From: JABDBE01 sp963832245 | Lineage (GTDB): Bacteria > Acidobacteriota > Terriglobia > Terriglobales > Acidobacteriaceae | DNA length: 64,000 bases | Direction: 5' to 3' | Assembly: GCA_963832245.1 (NCBI GenBank) | Contig: CAWHTG010000003.1 | Location: forward strand, 248,001 to 312,000 | Shown here: one piece after another, positions 34,315 through 43,073 of the stretch | Position numbering within the stretch: the first letter of the stretch is position 1 | How the letters are laid out: the number at the start of each line of letters is the position of its first letter | Made by a program: the position numbers and the translations under genes | The notes under the pieces: generated by a model | What the model was told of the DNA's origin: nothing | Databases searched by the model: none | What the model saw: the letters and a program-made list of their open reading frames with translations, nothing else

Positions 34315-34335
34315 AGCTGATAGCTGATAGCTGAC
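34315..34335. repeat. Three tandem heptamers AGCTGAY between tolA-like gene and tolB
   Basis: AGCTGAT, AGCTGAT, AGCTGAC at 34315-34335, immediately beside the stop codon of the TolA-like gene (34338). It is one of six heptamer arrays in the window. Confidence 0.8.
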
Positions 34336-34337
34336 AA

Positions 34338-35126
34338 CTATCTTTTGTAATCGAACCAGAACTCAACCGAAACCTTGTTTGCCGAATAATCCGACGGCAA
34401 GGGACCAAAAGTGTCAATACGTTGCAAGGCCCGCACCGCGGACTGATCCAGCGAAGGCACACCGCTCGATTGCTCAACCTGTACGTTCGCCGGGTGCCCA
34501 TCCCGCATGATGTCGAACGTCACATAGACTCTGCGCGCGTCGGTCACACGCGGATCCACTTCATATTTGAGCCAGTTCTCAGAAACTTTCTGCTGTACGA
34601 TGCGCACGTAATAGGCAAAGCGCGAACCAAAATCCCCGCCACCGCCGGTGAAGCCGAATCCACCTTTCGCCCCGCCCGCATTAAAGGTTCCGTAAGGCCC
34701 GCTGACCGGCCCGCCTTCTCCGAATGGAACCACGTTGCTGGCTTCTTCCTCGGGTTGAGGCTTAGCTTTCTGATGACTTTCGCTGGGGAGTGGTTTCGTT
34801 TTTGCCTTCGAATTCTTATCGGGGATAGGAATCGCTTCTGGCGCTTTCTCCTCCGCTTTGGGAGGCGACTGCGTGAGCCCTTTGGATTGGTTCGCCAGAA
34901 CATTCTGCGTCTGGACAGCACTCGCAGGCAGCGGAACCGAACTGACCAATGTGACACCCATCGCATCACCACCGCCGCCGGCGCCCCAAGTGCTCCCGTG
35001 GCCGCCCGGACCGATCACTGCATAAAGAATGATTGAGACGGCAACCGCTAGATGCAGCGCCACCGACCAAGCCAGGTTGCGGCCCCAACGGTCGTGCTCG
35101 AAAAAAATCTCAGCGTTGGCTTCCAT
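34338..35126 (-). CDS. TolA/TonB-like energy transducer
   Basis: The 262-residue protein has a short cytoplasmic head, one membrane helix (WSVALHLAVAVSIILYAVIG), a Pro/Lys/Glu-rich periplasmic stalk (about 95-135), a Gly-rich stretch (GGAKGGFGFTGGGGD), and a TonB C-terminal fold (VSENWLKYEVDP, YVTFDIMRDGHPANVQVEQS). Sitting between tolR and tolB, it should be the TolA equivalent that carries force from TolQR to TolB-Pal. It begins within the end of tolR (17-nt overlap). Confidence 0.88.
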   Translation of the reverse strand: MEANAEIFFEHDRWGRNLAWSVALHLAVAVSIILYAVIGPGGHGSTWGAGGGGDAMGVTLVSSVPLPASAVQTQNVLANQSKGLTQSPPKAEEKAPEAIPIPDKNSKAKTKPLPSESHQKAKPQPEEEASNVVPFGEGGPVSGPYGTFNAGGAKGGFGFTGGGGDFGSRFAYYVRIVQQKVSENWLKYEVDPRVTDARRVYVTFDIMRDGHPANVQVEQSSGVPSLDQSAVRALQRIDTFGPLPSDYSANKVSVEFWFDYKR

Positions 35127-35538
35127 GGCTTGGCAGTGGTTGCGTGACGATGCTCACATTGGTGATGCCCGACTGCTTCACCGCATCCATCACGGTGGCG
35201 AAGGCACCGAACGGCACATTCTCGTCCGCTCGAATGAAAATGGACTGGTGCTGCGGATCGCGAACCTTTTGCCGTAACTTGGCAGCAATCTCATTAATGT
35301 TGACGGCATCGTTTCCCAGGAAGACGCGCTGCTGTTTATCAATGCTGATCACCAACCGCTCTTCGGTAATTTCCTTCACGGTACGCGTCTTGGGCACACT
35401 CACCTCGATGCCCGATTGCAGCACCGGCGCGGTCACCATGAAAATAATCAGCAGCACCAGAACCACGTCCACCAGCGGCGTAATATTGATGTCGGAAAGT
35501 GAAGTTTGCGTTCGCCCGCTGGAAGCCGTGAAGGCCAT
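35110..35538 (-). CDS. tolR: TolR/ExbD-family proton-channel subunit
   Basis: The 142-residue protein has one N-terminal membrane helix after SDINITPLVDVVLVLLIIFM; the Asp in PLVDVVLVLLI is the proton-carrying residue. A periplasmic domain follows with SIDKQQRVFLGNDAVNINEI and VIRADENVPF-like IFIRADENVPFGAFATVMDA. Its ATG overlaps the tolQ stop by 1 nt and its end overlaps the TolA-like start, so translation is coupled. Confidence 0.94.
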   Translation of the reverse strand: MAFTASSGRTQTSLSDINITPLVDVVLVLLIIFMVTAPVLQSGIEVSVPKTRTVKEITEERLVISIDKQQRVFLGNDAVNINEIAAKLRQKVRDPQHQSIFIRADENVPFGAFATVMDAVKQSGITNVSIVTQPLPSHGSQR

Positions 35539-36221
35539 TACCGTCGCACCTCCGGCACTGCGGGCTGAGACCGCTCCACCGCATTCAGCATCTCCAGCGC
35601 AAAGTCATCCCCCCGCGCCGCGAACTCACGAATAGAACTACCAAGCAAGTTGTAAGCAATCACCGCAGGAATCGCCGCAGCCAACCCCGCCGCAGTAGTA
35701 ATCAGAGCCTCGGAAATCCCCGGCGCAACCGCCCGCAAAGTAGCCGCCCCCGCCGTCCCCAACCCATGGAAGGCATCGATGATTCCCCAAACAGTCCCGA
35801 ATAGGCCTACGAATGGGGTTACGGCGCCGGTGATTGCTAGCCAGGGCATGTTGCGCTCGAGGCGCGTTACCTCCTCTGAGGTTGCAATTTGCATGGCGCG
35901 CTGAATGGCCTGGCTGCTGCCTTGGCGGCGGTGCTCGGCGAAGCCGCCTTCAAACACCGCGACCAGCGGGCTGGGCTTGAACTGCTCGGCCACCGCTGAG
36001 ACATCTTGCAGGCGTTGGGCTTTGCGGAAGGCGCGCACGAACCGTCCACTCTGTACCCGCGCTCTCCGCACCAGGCTCCACTTGGAGAGAATGATGGCCC
36101 ACGAGATCAAGCTGAAGAGCAAAAGGATCAGAAGGACGACCTTTGCGACGGGGCCGGTTTCTCCGACCAGATCGACGATCTCCCCGCCAATGACTGCTGC
36201 CAGTAGGAAAGAAAATTGCAT
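35538..36221 (-). CDS. tolQ: TolQ/ExbB-family proton-channel subunit
   Basis: The 227-residue membrane protein has three helices (VVLLILLLFSLISWAIILSK; WLAITGAVTPFVGLFGTVWG; LITTAAGLAAAIPAVIAYNL). The conserved stretch TPFVGLFGTVWGIIDAF and the Thr/Ala/Gly-rich third helix define the family. It forms the pentameric motor shell around TolR. It heads the tolQ-tolR-tolA-like-tolB-pal-ybgF cluster. Confidence 0.95.
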   Translation of the reverse strand: MQFSFLLAAVIGGEIVDLVGETGPVAKVVLLILLLFSLISWAIILSKWSLVRRARVQSGRFVRAFRKAQRLQDVSAVAEQFKPSPLVAVFEGGFAEHRRQGSSQAIQRAMQIATSEEVTRLERNMPWLAITGAVTPFVGLFGTVWGIIDAFHGLGTAGAATLRAVAPGISEALITTAAGLAAAIPAVIAYNLLGSSIREFAARGDDFALEMLNAVERSQPAVPEVRR

Positions 36222-36238
36222 TTTGGTTTAGTTGATTA

Positions 36239-36311
36239 ATTATAGACGAACATTGCACAGCGCTTGGAGGACGTATCGCATCCATTACTGGGATTTCGCT
36301 GTACGTCCTCC
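36239..36311 (-). promoter_or_regulatory. tolQ promoter region with 10-bp inverted repeat
   Basis: On the minus strand TATAAT (36244-36239) lies 17 nt before the tolQ ATG, so the leader would be about 10 nt. Just upstream GGAGGACGTA (36266-36275) and TACGTCCTCC (36302-36311) are exact inverted repeats around 26 nt. The arm covers the expected -35 position, so this may be a regulator site rather than a hairpin. Confidence 0.45.
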
Positions 36312-36440
36312 GAGTCAGCCTAGGCCCATTTCATCACGAACCGATTAAACTGGCGAACCCTCAGAGGCTGAAGCCCGCATTATGGTTGGCGCCGAGCGGT
36401 AAGGTCTGAAGACGCTGCGCGCGCAAAATACTGTTTGGAC

Positions 36441-36535
36441 GAGGAACATCGAACCCCAGCGGCTGGAAGCCGGAACCATTTTCAGCGACTCTCGGTACGC
36501 CTGAAGGCATACCCCGATACGAATCGAGAGTTTTT
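36441..36535 (-). repeat. Dispersed repeat with TTCA-loop hairpin, copy 2 (inverted)
   Basis: Read on the minus strand it has CTCTCGATTCGTATCGG, then GGTATGCC-TTCA-GGCGTACC (36513-36494), then a CGCTGAAAATGGTTCCGGCT tail. It matches copy 1 (23839-23926) along about 85 nt. The rest of the 36222-36658 gap holds only the tolQ promoter region. Confidence 0.8.
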
Positions 36536-36658
36536 CGGCAGGCTCTGAGCCGGGCCTTTCCCAAAAACCATTTGTGAGATTGCTTATGGTTTTCATGCTA
36601 TCCTGCGCTCAACTTCGGAACTTAATTCGTTGTTTTAATTCGATGTCCCAGGACACCC

Positions 36659-38365
36659 GTGCTCGCGGAACTGCGGCTTGAAAATTACGCGGTTATCGAT
36701 AATCTGGCGGTGGAGTTTGCTGCTGGATTGAATCTGCTGACCGGCGAAACCGGAGCTGGCAAATCTATCCTCATTGATGCGCTCGCACTGCTTCTCGGCG
36801 ATAAGGCTTCCGCCGATGTGATTCGGGCCGGCGCGGAGCGCGCTTTGATCTCGGCCGTCTTTGAGGTTGATGAGCGGACGGAAAAGACCGTAGCTGGAAT
36901 TCTCGAAGCCAATGGTATCGACCCCAATGATGAAGACGAATCCATCATTCTCCGTCGCGAGATCGCCGTCGGAGGAAAGGGCCGCGTTTTCATCAACAAT
37001 CAGCCGGCCACCGTAGGCGTTTTGCGCCAGTTGGCTCCGCATCTCGCCACCATTCATGCGCAGAACGAATCCATTCTTTCGTTCGACGCCGCAGCTCGAC
37101 TGGACTTGCTTGATGCTTTTGCGGGCACGCAACTTGAAGCCGTCGGCGAAGCATTTGCCAAGTGGAAAAGCATTGCCCTTCGCATCGAAGAACTTGAGCA
37201 CGGCGAGCAAGACCGCCTCCGCCTGCTAGATCTGTGGGCATTCCAGAAGCGCGAGGTGGAAGACGCCAAGCTTCATCCTGGCGAAGACGAGCATCTCGAC
37301 ACCGAAAAGCGGGTTTTGGCGAATGCCGAGAAGATTTACAGCGCGGCCATGAATGCCTTCGATCTGCTTTACGAAGGCAGCAATTCAACGTCGTCGTCGT
37401 TGCGCACAGCGCAAAAGCACATCGAAGAGCTGTCGCGCTTCGAGCCCAAGTTCCGGGAGGCGCTGGCGGCGATCGAAACTGCCCGCATCAGCGTTGAGGA
37501 TGTGGGCGCTACCCTCCGCGATTACGCTGGGGGCGTTCAGGCGTCGCCTGAGCACCTGGCGGAAGTCGAAGACCGTCTCGCCCTTCTTGATCGCTTGAAG
37601 CGCAAGTACGGGCCAACTCTCGAAGACGTGATTCATCTCGGCGAAGAAGTCAGCCGGAAGCTTTCGGAGATGGAAAACAAGGATGAAATCCTGGCCAGAC
37701 TCCGCGGGGACTTGGCAGAGGCGGCGCGGGAGTATCTGAGCGCGGCTCACGCCATTTCAAAGAAGCGGTACGAATCCGCCCGCAAGCTGGAGAAGTTGGT
37801 TGAGGCGGAGATCGGCGATTTGGCAATGAAGTCTGACTTTCACATCGAAGTCAGCGGGACGGATGAAGAAGGGAACTGGACTGCGTCGGGATTTGATCAA
37901 GTGGTCTATTTAATTTCTACAAATCCCGGAGAGCCGCTGCGACAGTTGGAGCACATCGCATCCGGCGGTGAATTGTCGCGGGTGATGCTTGCGCTGAAGG
38001 CTAGCGTGGAAGCCGGGCAGGGCAAAAAGTCAAGTGCGACGCGGACGCTCACGCACCGCACTCTTATCTTCGACGAAATCGATACCGGCATCGGCGGACG
38101 CGCGGCAGAAGCCGTCGGCAAAAAACTGAAGGCATTGTCACGCGCCAATCAAGTTCTCTGCGTAACACATCTGCCCCAGATCGCCACCTTCGCCGATCAC
38201 CATTACTTGATTGAGAAAAAGAGCTCCGCCGATCGCACCCGCACTGCGGTGCGCCTCATCACTGGCGACGAGCGTACTGAAGAGGTCGCCCGCATGTTGA
38301 GCGGGGCCAAGCTGACCGAGACCTCCCGCAAGCACGCCGAGCAGATGCTGAAGGCGAACGCGTGA
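36659..38365 (+). CDS. recN: DNA repair protein RecN
   Basis: RecN is an SMC-like ATPase that acts early in double-strand break repair. The 568-residue product starts at a GTG (LAELRLENYAVIDNLAVEF), with the Walker A GETGAGKS at 29-36, long coiled coils in the middle, the signature HIASGGELSRVMLALKA, Walker B LIFDEIDTGIGGRAAEAVG, and the end VCVTHLPQIA-like LCVTHLPQIATFADHHYLIE. Length fits the family (about 550). It has no operon partner; a broken exported-protein gene follows 16 nt later. Confidence 0.96.
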   Translation: MLAELRLENYAVIDNLAVEFAAGLNLLTGETGAGKSILIDALALLLGDKASADVIRAGAERALISAVFEVDERTEKTVAGILEANGIDPNDEDESIILRREIAVGGKGRVFINNQPATVGVLRQLAPHLATIHAQNESILSFDAAARLDLLDAFAGTQLEAVGEAFAKWKSIALRIEELEHGEQDRLRLLDLWAFQKREVEDAKLHPGEDEHLDTEKRVLANAEKIYSAAMNAFDLLYEGSNSTSSSLRTAQKHIEELSRFEPKFREALAAIETARISVEDVGATLRDYAGGVQASPEHLAEVEDRLALLDRLKRKYGPTLEDVIHLGEEVSRKLSEMENKDEILARLRGDLAEAAREYLSAAHAISKKRYESARKLEKLVEAEIGDLAMKSDFHIEVSGTDEEGNWTASGFDQVVYLISTNPGEPLRQLEHIASGGELSRVMLALKASVEAGQGKKSSATRTLTHRTLIFDEIDTGIGGRAAEAVGKKLKALSRANQVLCVTHLPQIATFADHHYLIEKKSSADRTRTAVRLITGDERTEEVARMLSGAKLTETSRKHAEQMLKANA

Positions 38366-38381
38366 CGACGCGCAGTCATTT

Positions 38382-38684
38382 ATGATTCGAACGATGCGAC
38401 ATTCCGTCCGACTTCGCACCTTGGCAATCGCGATGATGCTCGCGCTGCAATTGACTTTGCGGGCATCACTTCACGCTCAACAAAAAGTTGATAGTTCTTC
38501 GGAACAGACGGGACGGCAAGCTAGCCCGGAGAAACCGCAACCCCGACCGATCGAATACAAGAACGCGCGGTATGGCTTCTGCTTCTCTTTGAGGGGCTGT
38601 TCCATCTTGGTAGATCGGTGGACAGGTTTCGATGGAAGCGGTCCCTATGGTGAGGAAACCGTGGCCGCATGCAAGTCACGGTGA
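38382..38684 (+). pseudogene. Truncated exported-protein gene
   Basis: A 100-codon frame encodes a signal peptide (LAIAMMLALQLTLRASLHAQ), a linker, and YKNARYGFCFSL, then RGCSILVDRWTGFDGSGPYG and a stop. The expected family pattern as I remember it runs YGFCFSLPxxWKGYSI..W and continues for another 80 or so residues. Here about five residues between SL and the SI strand appear missing and the C-terminal half is gone. The next 14 nt carry a hairpin repeat (38698). I read it as a decayed copy. Confidence 0.5.
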
Positions 38685-38697
38685 GACGCCGAACTGC

Positions 38698-38729
38698 CCC
38701 AGCCTTCACAAAGTGCGCGAAAGGCTGGG
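38698..38729 (+). repeat. Hairpin repeat, CCCAGCCTT family
   Basis: CCCAGCCTT (38698-38706) and AAGGCTGGG (38721-38729) form a perfect 9-bp stem, followed by CCACCCGTCC. The tail is shared with 42990-43001. It is grouped with the CCCAC/GTGGGGCACC hairpins of this region. Confidence 0.65.
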
Positions 38730-38764
38730 CCACCCGTCCGGGAGTCAGGCCTAGGAGTTGGTGA

Positions 38765-40771
38765 ATGAAACATTCCGCCTGGAGCACTAGGCGTTCGTCA
38801 TTGTCGGTGCTGACATGTGCGCTGCTTCACATGGCCGCATGTGGGGGTGGTAGCACGTCCGCAGGTCCGAAGACGCTCAGCTCAATCGCAATAACGGCGG
38901 CTTCATCTTCGATCGGCATCGGCGCCGGAGATCAATTCACAGCAACCGGCACGTACAGTGACAACAGTCACGGGGACCTTACCACGAGCGCGACATGGAC
39001 TTCCTCCAACCCAGCCACTGCCCCGATAAGCCCAGTTGGCCTGGCAACCGCCGTGGCCGTTGGCAAGACCAACATCACCGCCAAGTCCGGCACGGTCACA
39101 AGCCCGCTTTTCTCGCTCACGGTAATCCCGCCAACACTGGTGTCCATTTTCATAGAGGGAGACGAGTCGTTAAAGGTCGGTGCAATGGGTCAGTTCGTCG
39201 CGGGCGGCTACTACAGCGACAGCAGTGAAAAATTTCCTCTGGCCGGCGTGATTTGGTCCTCCTCCAACCCCGGCACCGCGACCATCTCTACGGCCGGGGT
39301 GGCAACTGCCAAAGCCGTTGGCACCACCAATATCGCAGCGAGTTCTGGTTCGGTAATAAGCCCAGCAATCCCGCTCGCAGTGCCATCGATAAAGTCTATT
39401 GCGATTATGCCGAACCGCGCCACTTTAATGCCCCAGCAAACTCAACAATTCGTGGCGACCGGAACTTACAGCGACAGCACCACCGGTGACATTACAAGCT
39501 GCGCGACGTGGACTTCCTCCAACCCAGCCACTGCCACGATAAGCTCGGCTGGTCTAGCAACCGCCAATGCCGTCGGCACCACAAATATCACTGCCCGCTC
39601 TGGCACGGTCACAAGTCCGCTCGCACAGCTCACCGTAAGCTCGACCGCGCCGCCGCAACCGTCGGAATTGCTTTATGCCACCACTAATAACGCCATTTTA
39701 GGGTTTACGGTCGATCCTGCCAGCGGCGTACTCAGCTCTCCCACTTACACGCCAGGCCCTATTCTGCCTTGCGGCGCTCCCGCATCTCCCTACCAAGGCA
39801 TCGTGAGTCTTCCGAAGCTGGGATTTCTCTATGTATCCGACGGCGAAAATAACGAAGCGGGTGGTGGTACTTTCGGTAGTGCGGTTTTCAGAAATCAGGT
39901 GGACGGGTTTGCCATCAGCACGGCAGCAGGCACGCTGACTCCTCTTTCGGGTTCGCCATTTTCATTACCGCCCTCACAGCCTTTCGCCCTTCCCGGGGGA
40001 ATGGCTGTGGATCCTCAGGGCCGGTTTCTGTACGTCTCCAATTTCGACGCAGATGCCGATGATTTGAGCATTGACAACACAACCGGGGCGCTCACTGCGA
40101 TTTCCGCCTTGTCCGTCCCGTTCGGCTTCAACCCTAGCATCACAGTCCATCCGTCGGGAAATTTCCTGTACGGCGACGCTGCGGCATCCGTCTCAGGGGT
40201 GACGGTCGACACCAGCACGGGAGCGCTGACAGTGCTGGCCGATTCGCCTTTCTTACTTCCCTGTCAAACTTGCAGTTTCGAGCCGCTATTGGCCAGTAGC
40301 ATGTTGGTGGACGCGACTGGCGGTTTTTTATACGTCATAGGCTATGCCACCCAAGAAGCAGGCCAGCCAACGATTAGCTTCATCGCTGGGTATACTATAG
40401 ACGCTACAACTGGTGCGCTCTCATCCTATGTACCAGGTTTGCCGTCTTTCGGAAGCGCCCCACATTCTGGTCTATCGGGTGGCATCGCCACGATTGGAAC
40501 ATTCTTGTACGTCGACAACCCGCAGGGATAGTCGGATTCAGCATAGCGCCCGGAACAGGTGAGCTGACCCAGATAAGCGGCTCTCCATTTGCAGGCGGAA
40601 CAAATCCAAGCGGCTTGACTGCCACTCCAGATGGGAAGTTTCTCTACGAGGCGGACTCCAATCAGATCCTGGGTATTCGCTATAGACCCGACCACGGGAG
40701 CACTCAGTGCCGTCGGCAATCCAATTCCGACTTTGAGTCGACCATTCTTACTGAACGTCGACGTTCCGTGA
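38765..40771 (+). pseudogene. Ig-like/beta-propeller lipoprotein broken by two compensating frameshifts
   Basis: The product begins with a lipoprotein signal (lipobox near HMAACGGG, Cys26), has three Big_2-type Ig repeats (about 38-290) and then a lactonase-like seven-bladed propeller (SELLYATTNNAILGFTVDP, FLYVSNFDADADDLSID). The first frame stops at 40531 (YVDNPQG). Homologous sequence continues without loss in another frame from 40526 (IVGFSIAPGTGELTQISGSP) to about 40672, then returns to the original frame (VFAIDPTTGALSAVGNPIPT) and ends at a TGA at 40769-40771. Both shifts sit at GGG runs (40525-40527 and 40671-40673): one base lost, one gained. It is either a young pseudogene or two sequencing errors. 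Confidence 0.75.
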
Positions 40772-41394
40772 CCTGCACCCCACAAAAACAGTTCGAGAAT
40801 CGTCTATTAGAACCGGCCCTTCTTCAGGCCGACGGTTTGTCAACGTTGCGCCGTGGTTTGATACTGCCGAAGACGGTTCTGCCGGTCAATTTAAGTAATC
40901 AATTTACGAAATCAGGCCATAGCGCTCATTGAGCGCTGGCAGACTCTGTCCCGTCCACGAGTGCAATAGGGATGTTACGACTAGGAGGCGTGCGCGTGGA
41001 GCGGGTAGTGACTTTGACGTGCTATCCCACGGCGGTGACAAATTTCTGTGCGGAGCGGATGCGGTTGTCCGCTTGAACCTCGGCGGCGGACCGCCGGATA
41101 CCCGCCAAGCTGGTCACGTCGCCGCGCCGTCCAGCTCGATTCATTCTCAACCGCTTCCCGGTAACATAGTCCCGGGCCGGTGCCCACGTAGAGGTGCAGA
41201 GATCCTTCGTTGGCAGGCCTTCGGGTGCGAAGGTCTGCGCTTCCTTCAGGATGACAGCGGGTTGAGACGCGTGTGCGGGAGTGGCTTGCCGGACGTATAT
41301 CTCGAAAAGGGCGATGTGGGGCGCCCTGTAGGCGGTGCTTTCAATTTGACGCAAACAGGGTCAAAGTCTCACCCTGACATCGACAAGCACGACG
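40772..41394. other. Repeat-rich intergenic region
   Basis: 623 nt without a credible gene; open frames on both strands consist largely of repeat sequence. Recognisable pieces: GATCCTTCGTTGGCAGGCC and TTCCTTCAGGATGACAGC near 41208-41262, a degraded hairpin of the GTGGGGCRCC family at 41293-41330 (ACGTATATCTCGAAAAGGGC, then GATGTGGGGCGCC). Confidence 0.5.
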
Positions 41395-41877
41395 TTAGGA
41401 TGGAGCGCCCGCTGATTTGTGGGGTGACTTCATCAGCCCCCAGGCTTCGCGGTACTTTTCGTATTTGTAGCATGCTCGGCGGCGGACGTTGGGATGGAGA
41501 CACAGGCGCTTGCGGCCGCGTGTAGCTTCGATGGGGATCACGTACCAGGTCTCCTCGGGGACTACGTAGGCGGCGATGAGATCAATTTCATCCTTGGTGT
41601 AAATGTCATGACCTCCCCAGCAGCCGTGCGCACCTATCTCGTAGGCACCACCTTGGGCGGTGCGAGTGGACTTTACTTGCACGCGCCATAAGCGTCGGTC
41701 CCAGCTGACGATGAAGTCGAAGCGGTCGCTGTCTCCATAAGGCTTGGCGACTCCGAAGCCCAGAGTCGCTGCCTTGTGCATGAACGCCAGTTCGGCTAGT
41801 TCTCCCAGCCGTTTGCGGGTGTGGCCGTGGTGTGGTTTGTCGACGCGGTGAACTTCTTGCTGTTTTTTCAATGGCAC
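41395..41877 (-). CDS. PD-(D/E)XK endonuclease-like protein
   Basis: The 160-residue protein has the compact PD-(D/E)XK layout: helix with Glu (RLGELAELAFMHKAATLG, Glu27/Glu30), then SDRFDFIVSWD (Asp54) and LWRVQVKSTRTAQGG (Gln67-x-Lys69). This resembles PF11645-type nucleases and others related to group I intron homing enzymes. No intron or target repeat could be tied to it. The chosen start is a GTG without a clear ribosome site. It lies in repeat-rich DNA next to a toxin-antitoxin pair, so it may be part of acquired DNA. Confidence 0.75.
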   Translation of the reverse strand: MPLKKQQEVHRVDKPHHGHTRKRLGELAELAFMHKAATLGFGVAKPYGDSDRFDFIVSWDRRLWRVQVKSTRTAQGGAYEIGAHGCWGGHDIYTKDEIDLIAAYVVPEETWYVIPIEATRGRKRLCLHPNVRRRACYKYEKYREAWGLMKSPHKSAGAPS

Positions 41878-42235
41878 AAATAAAGAGAGGCGTCAGCGGT
41901 TAGGCTGCGCCTGATCTTTTCTCCTTCAAATTAGGTCTGAACCTGACTGCTCGGGATGGATAGAGAAGTTTCGAGTGTTCAATACTGGGGGCAATAAAAA
42001 AGGCGCGGATTTGAGCCGCGCCTGTTTGCCCACCTATATTTTCAGAGTAGCAGAATCGATAGGGTAAACCCGCCAAATTTTGAACTTTATTTTGCGTCTG
42101 GAATGAGCGAGTTGCAGCGAAAAGTGTGGTCTGGGGGGCTTGACAAGATTTTCGCGCTGCGGGTTCTTAGGCGGGTTTCCACCACGTACATCTCGAAAGC
42201 CGCGAGATGTGGGGCACCGAACACTCGGAAATCGG
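41878..42235. other. Intergenic region with two hairpins
   Basis: GGCGCGG (42002-42008) pairs with CCGCGCC (42016-42022); on the minus strand it is followed by TTTTTTATTG, a terminator shape, but no minus-strand gene ends there. At 42188-42210 ACATCTCG and CGAGATGT form an 8-bp stem followed by GGGGCACC, a member of the GTGGGGCACC hairpin family. Otherwise nothing was seen. Confidence 0.55.
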
Positions 42236-42274
42236 TTGACTGGCGCTGATATTAGCTAATATAATTAGCTAACC
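42236..42274 (+). promoter_or_regulatory. Promoter and twin-palindrome operator of the toxin-antitoxin pair
   Basis: TTGACT (42236-42241) and TATAAT (42260-42265) are 18 nt apart, a near-consensus sigma-70 promoter. Two copies of a 10-bp palindrome, ATTAGCTAAT (42251-42260) and ATTAGCTAAC (42264-42273), flank and overlap the -10 with 13-nt spacing. This suits cooperative autorepression by antitoxin dimers. Transcription should begin near 42272, only about 3 nt before the ATG at 42275, and no Shine-Dalgarno is present. Confidence 0.75.
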
Positions 42275-42508
42275 ATGAAGTACACAGTTCATCAAGCCAA
42301 GACGAACCTTTCGCGGTTGCTGGAGGAGGCCTGCTCTGGCAAAGAAGTCGTCATCGCTCGCGGCAGCCAGCCGATCGCCAAGTTGGTGGCGTTGAACTCC
42401 GCCGCTAGGAAGCGTGTTCCTGGCAGGCTCAAGGGGCTGATTTCTTGGACGGCGGACGCGTTCGATCCGCTCACCGAGCAGGAGTTGTCAGATTTAGGTT
42501 TCGAGTGA
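42275..42508 (+). CDS. Phd/YefM-family antitoxin (VapB role)
   Basis: The 77-residue protein MKYTVHQAKTNLSRLLEEAC has the Phd/YefM N-terminal DNA-binding fold (VHQAKTNLSRLL, then GKEVVIARGSQPIAKLVAL). The C-terminal part (DPLTEQELSDLGFE) should wrap the toxin. It binds the palindromes in its own promoter by analogy with Phd. The toxin gene follows 55 nt downstream. Confidence 0.92.
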   Translation: MKYTVHQAKTNLSRLLEEACSGKEVVIARGSQPIAKLVALNSAARKRVPGRLKGLISWTADAFDPLTEQELSDLGFE

Positions 42509-42563
42509 CGCAGCGATAGAGGAGTCTTGCTTCGGATGTTGTTTGCAGGTTGACCCCGGCGAA

Positions 42564-42947
42564 ATGAGAATTCTGCTGGACACTCACGCTTTGATCTGGT
42601 GGTTCGGGAACGAACCCAGGCTATCGCGGCGTGCTTCCGCGATAATCGCCGATCCGAACAACACCGTATTAGTATCGGCTGCCGTTGCCTGGGAGCTGGC
42701 GATCAAGGTGAATCTCGGGAAGTTCGATGCTCTTTCTCTGACGACCGAGTTGCCGCGCTATACGGCGGAGGAAGGGTTTGAGGAACTACCAATCAGCATG
42801 GAGCAAGCCGTTCGGGCGGGTTTGCTGCCTTTGCATCATCGCGATCCTTTTGACCGCTTGTTAGTGGCTCAGGCACAGGCGCTCAATGTGCCGGTTCTGA
42901 GCGGGGATAGCGTTCTCGATCAATACGACGTACAGCGGATCTGGTAG
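42564..42947 (+). CDS. PIN-domain toxin (VapC family)
   Basis: From the ATG at 42564 (MRILLDTHALIWWFGNEPRL) the 127-residue protein has PIN-domain acidic residues: Asp in LLDTHALIWW, Glu in AAVAWELAIKVNLGK, Asp in HHRDPFDRLLVAQAQ, and VLSGDSVLDQY. VapC toxins are metal-dependent RNases that usually cut tRNA or rRNA. An upstream in-frame start at 42543 adds seven residues and is less likely. It is paired with a Phd-type antitoxin, a common mixed arrangement. Confidence 0.92.
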   Translation: MRILLDTHALIWWFGNEPRLSRRASAIIADPNNTVLVSAAVAWELAIKVNLGKFDALSLTTELPRYTAEEGFEELPISMEQAVRAGLLPLHHRDPFDRLLVAQAQALNVPVLSGDSVLDQYDVQRIW

Positions 42948-43001
42948 GGGGATGATTTTCGCCCCGGCTTCGCAAAGTTCGGGAAAGGATGGGCCACCCG
43001 T

Positions 43002-43030
43002 CCCACCTCTCGAAAGGCGCGAGAGGTGGG
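43002..43030 (+). repeat. 11-bp perfect hairpin, GTGGGGCACC family
   Basis: CCCACCTCTCG (43002-43012) and CGAGAGGTGGG (43020-43030) with a 7-nt loop, followed by GCACCC. It lies 44 nt past the stop codon of the convergent HAF gene and could also stop transcription mechanically. Confidence 0.8.
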
Positions 43031-43073
43031 GCACCCGCCGCATGAAATATTGAGGCGGCGGGTGCGCAGGTTG

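Noticed and set aside
40929..41525. 198-codon plus-strand frame
   Set aside because: Made largely of intergenic repeat pieces and overlaps the PD-(D/E)XK nuclease gene.
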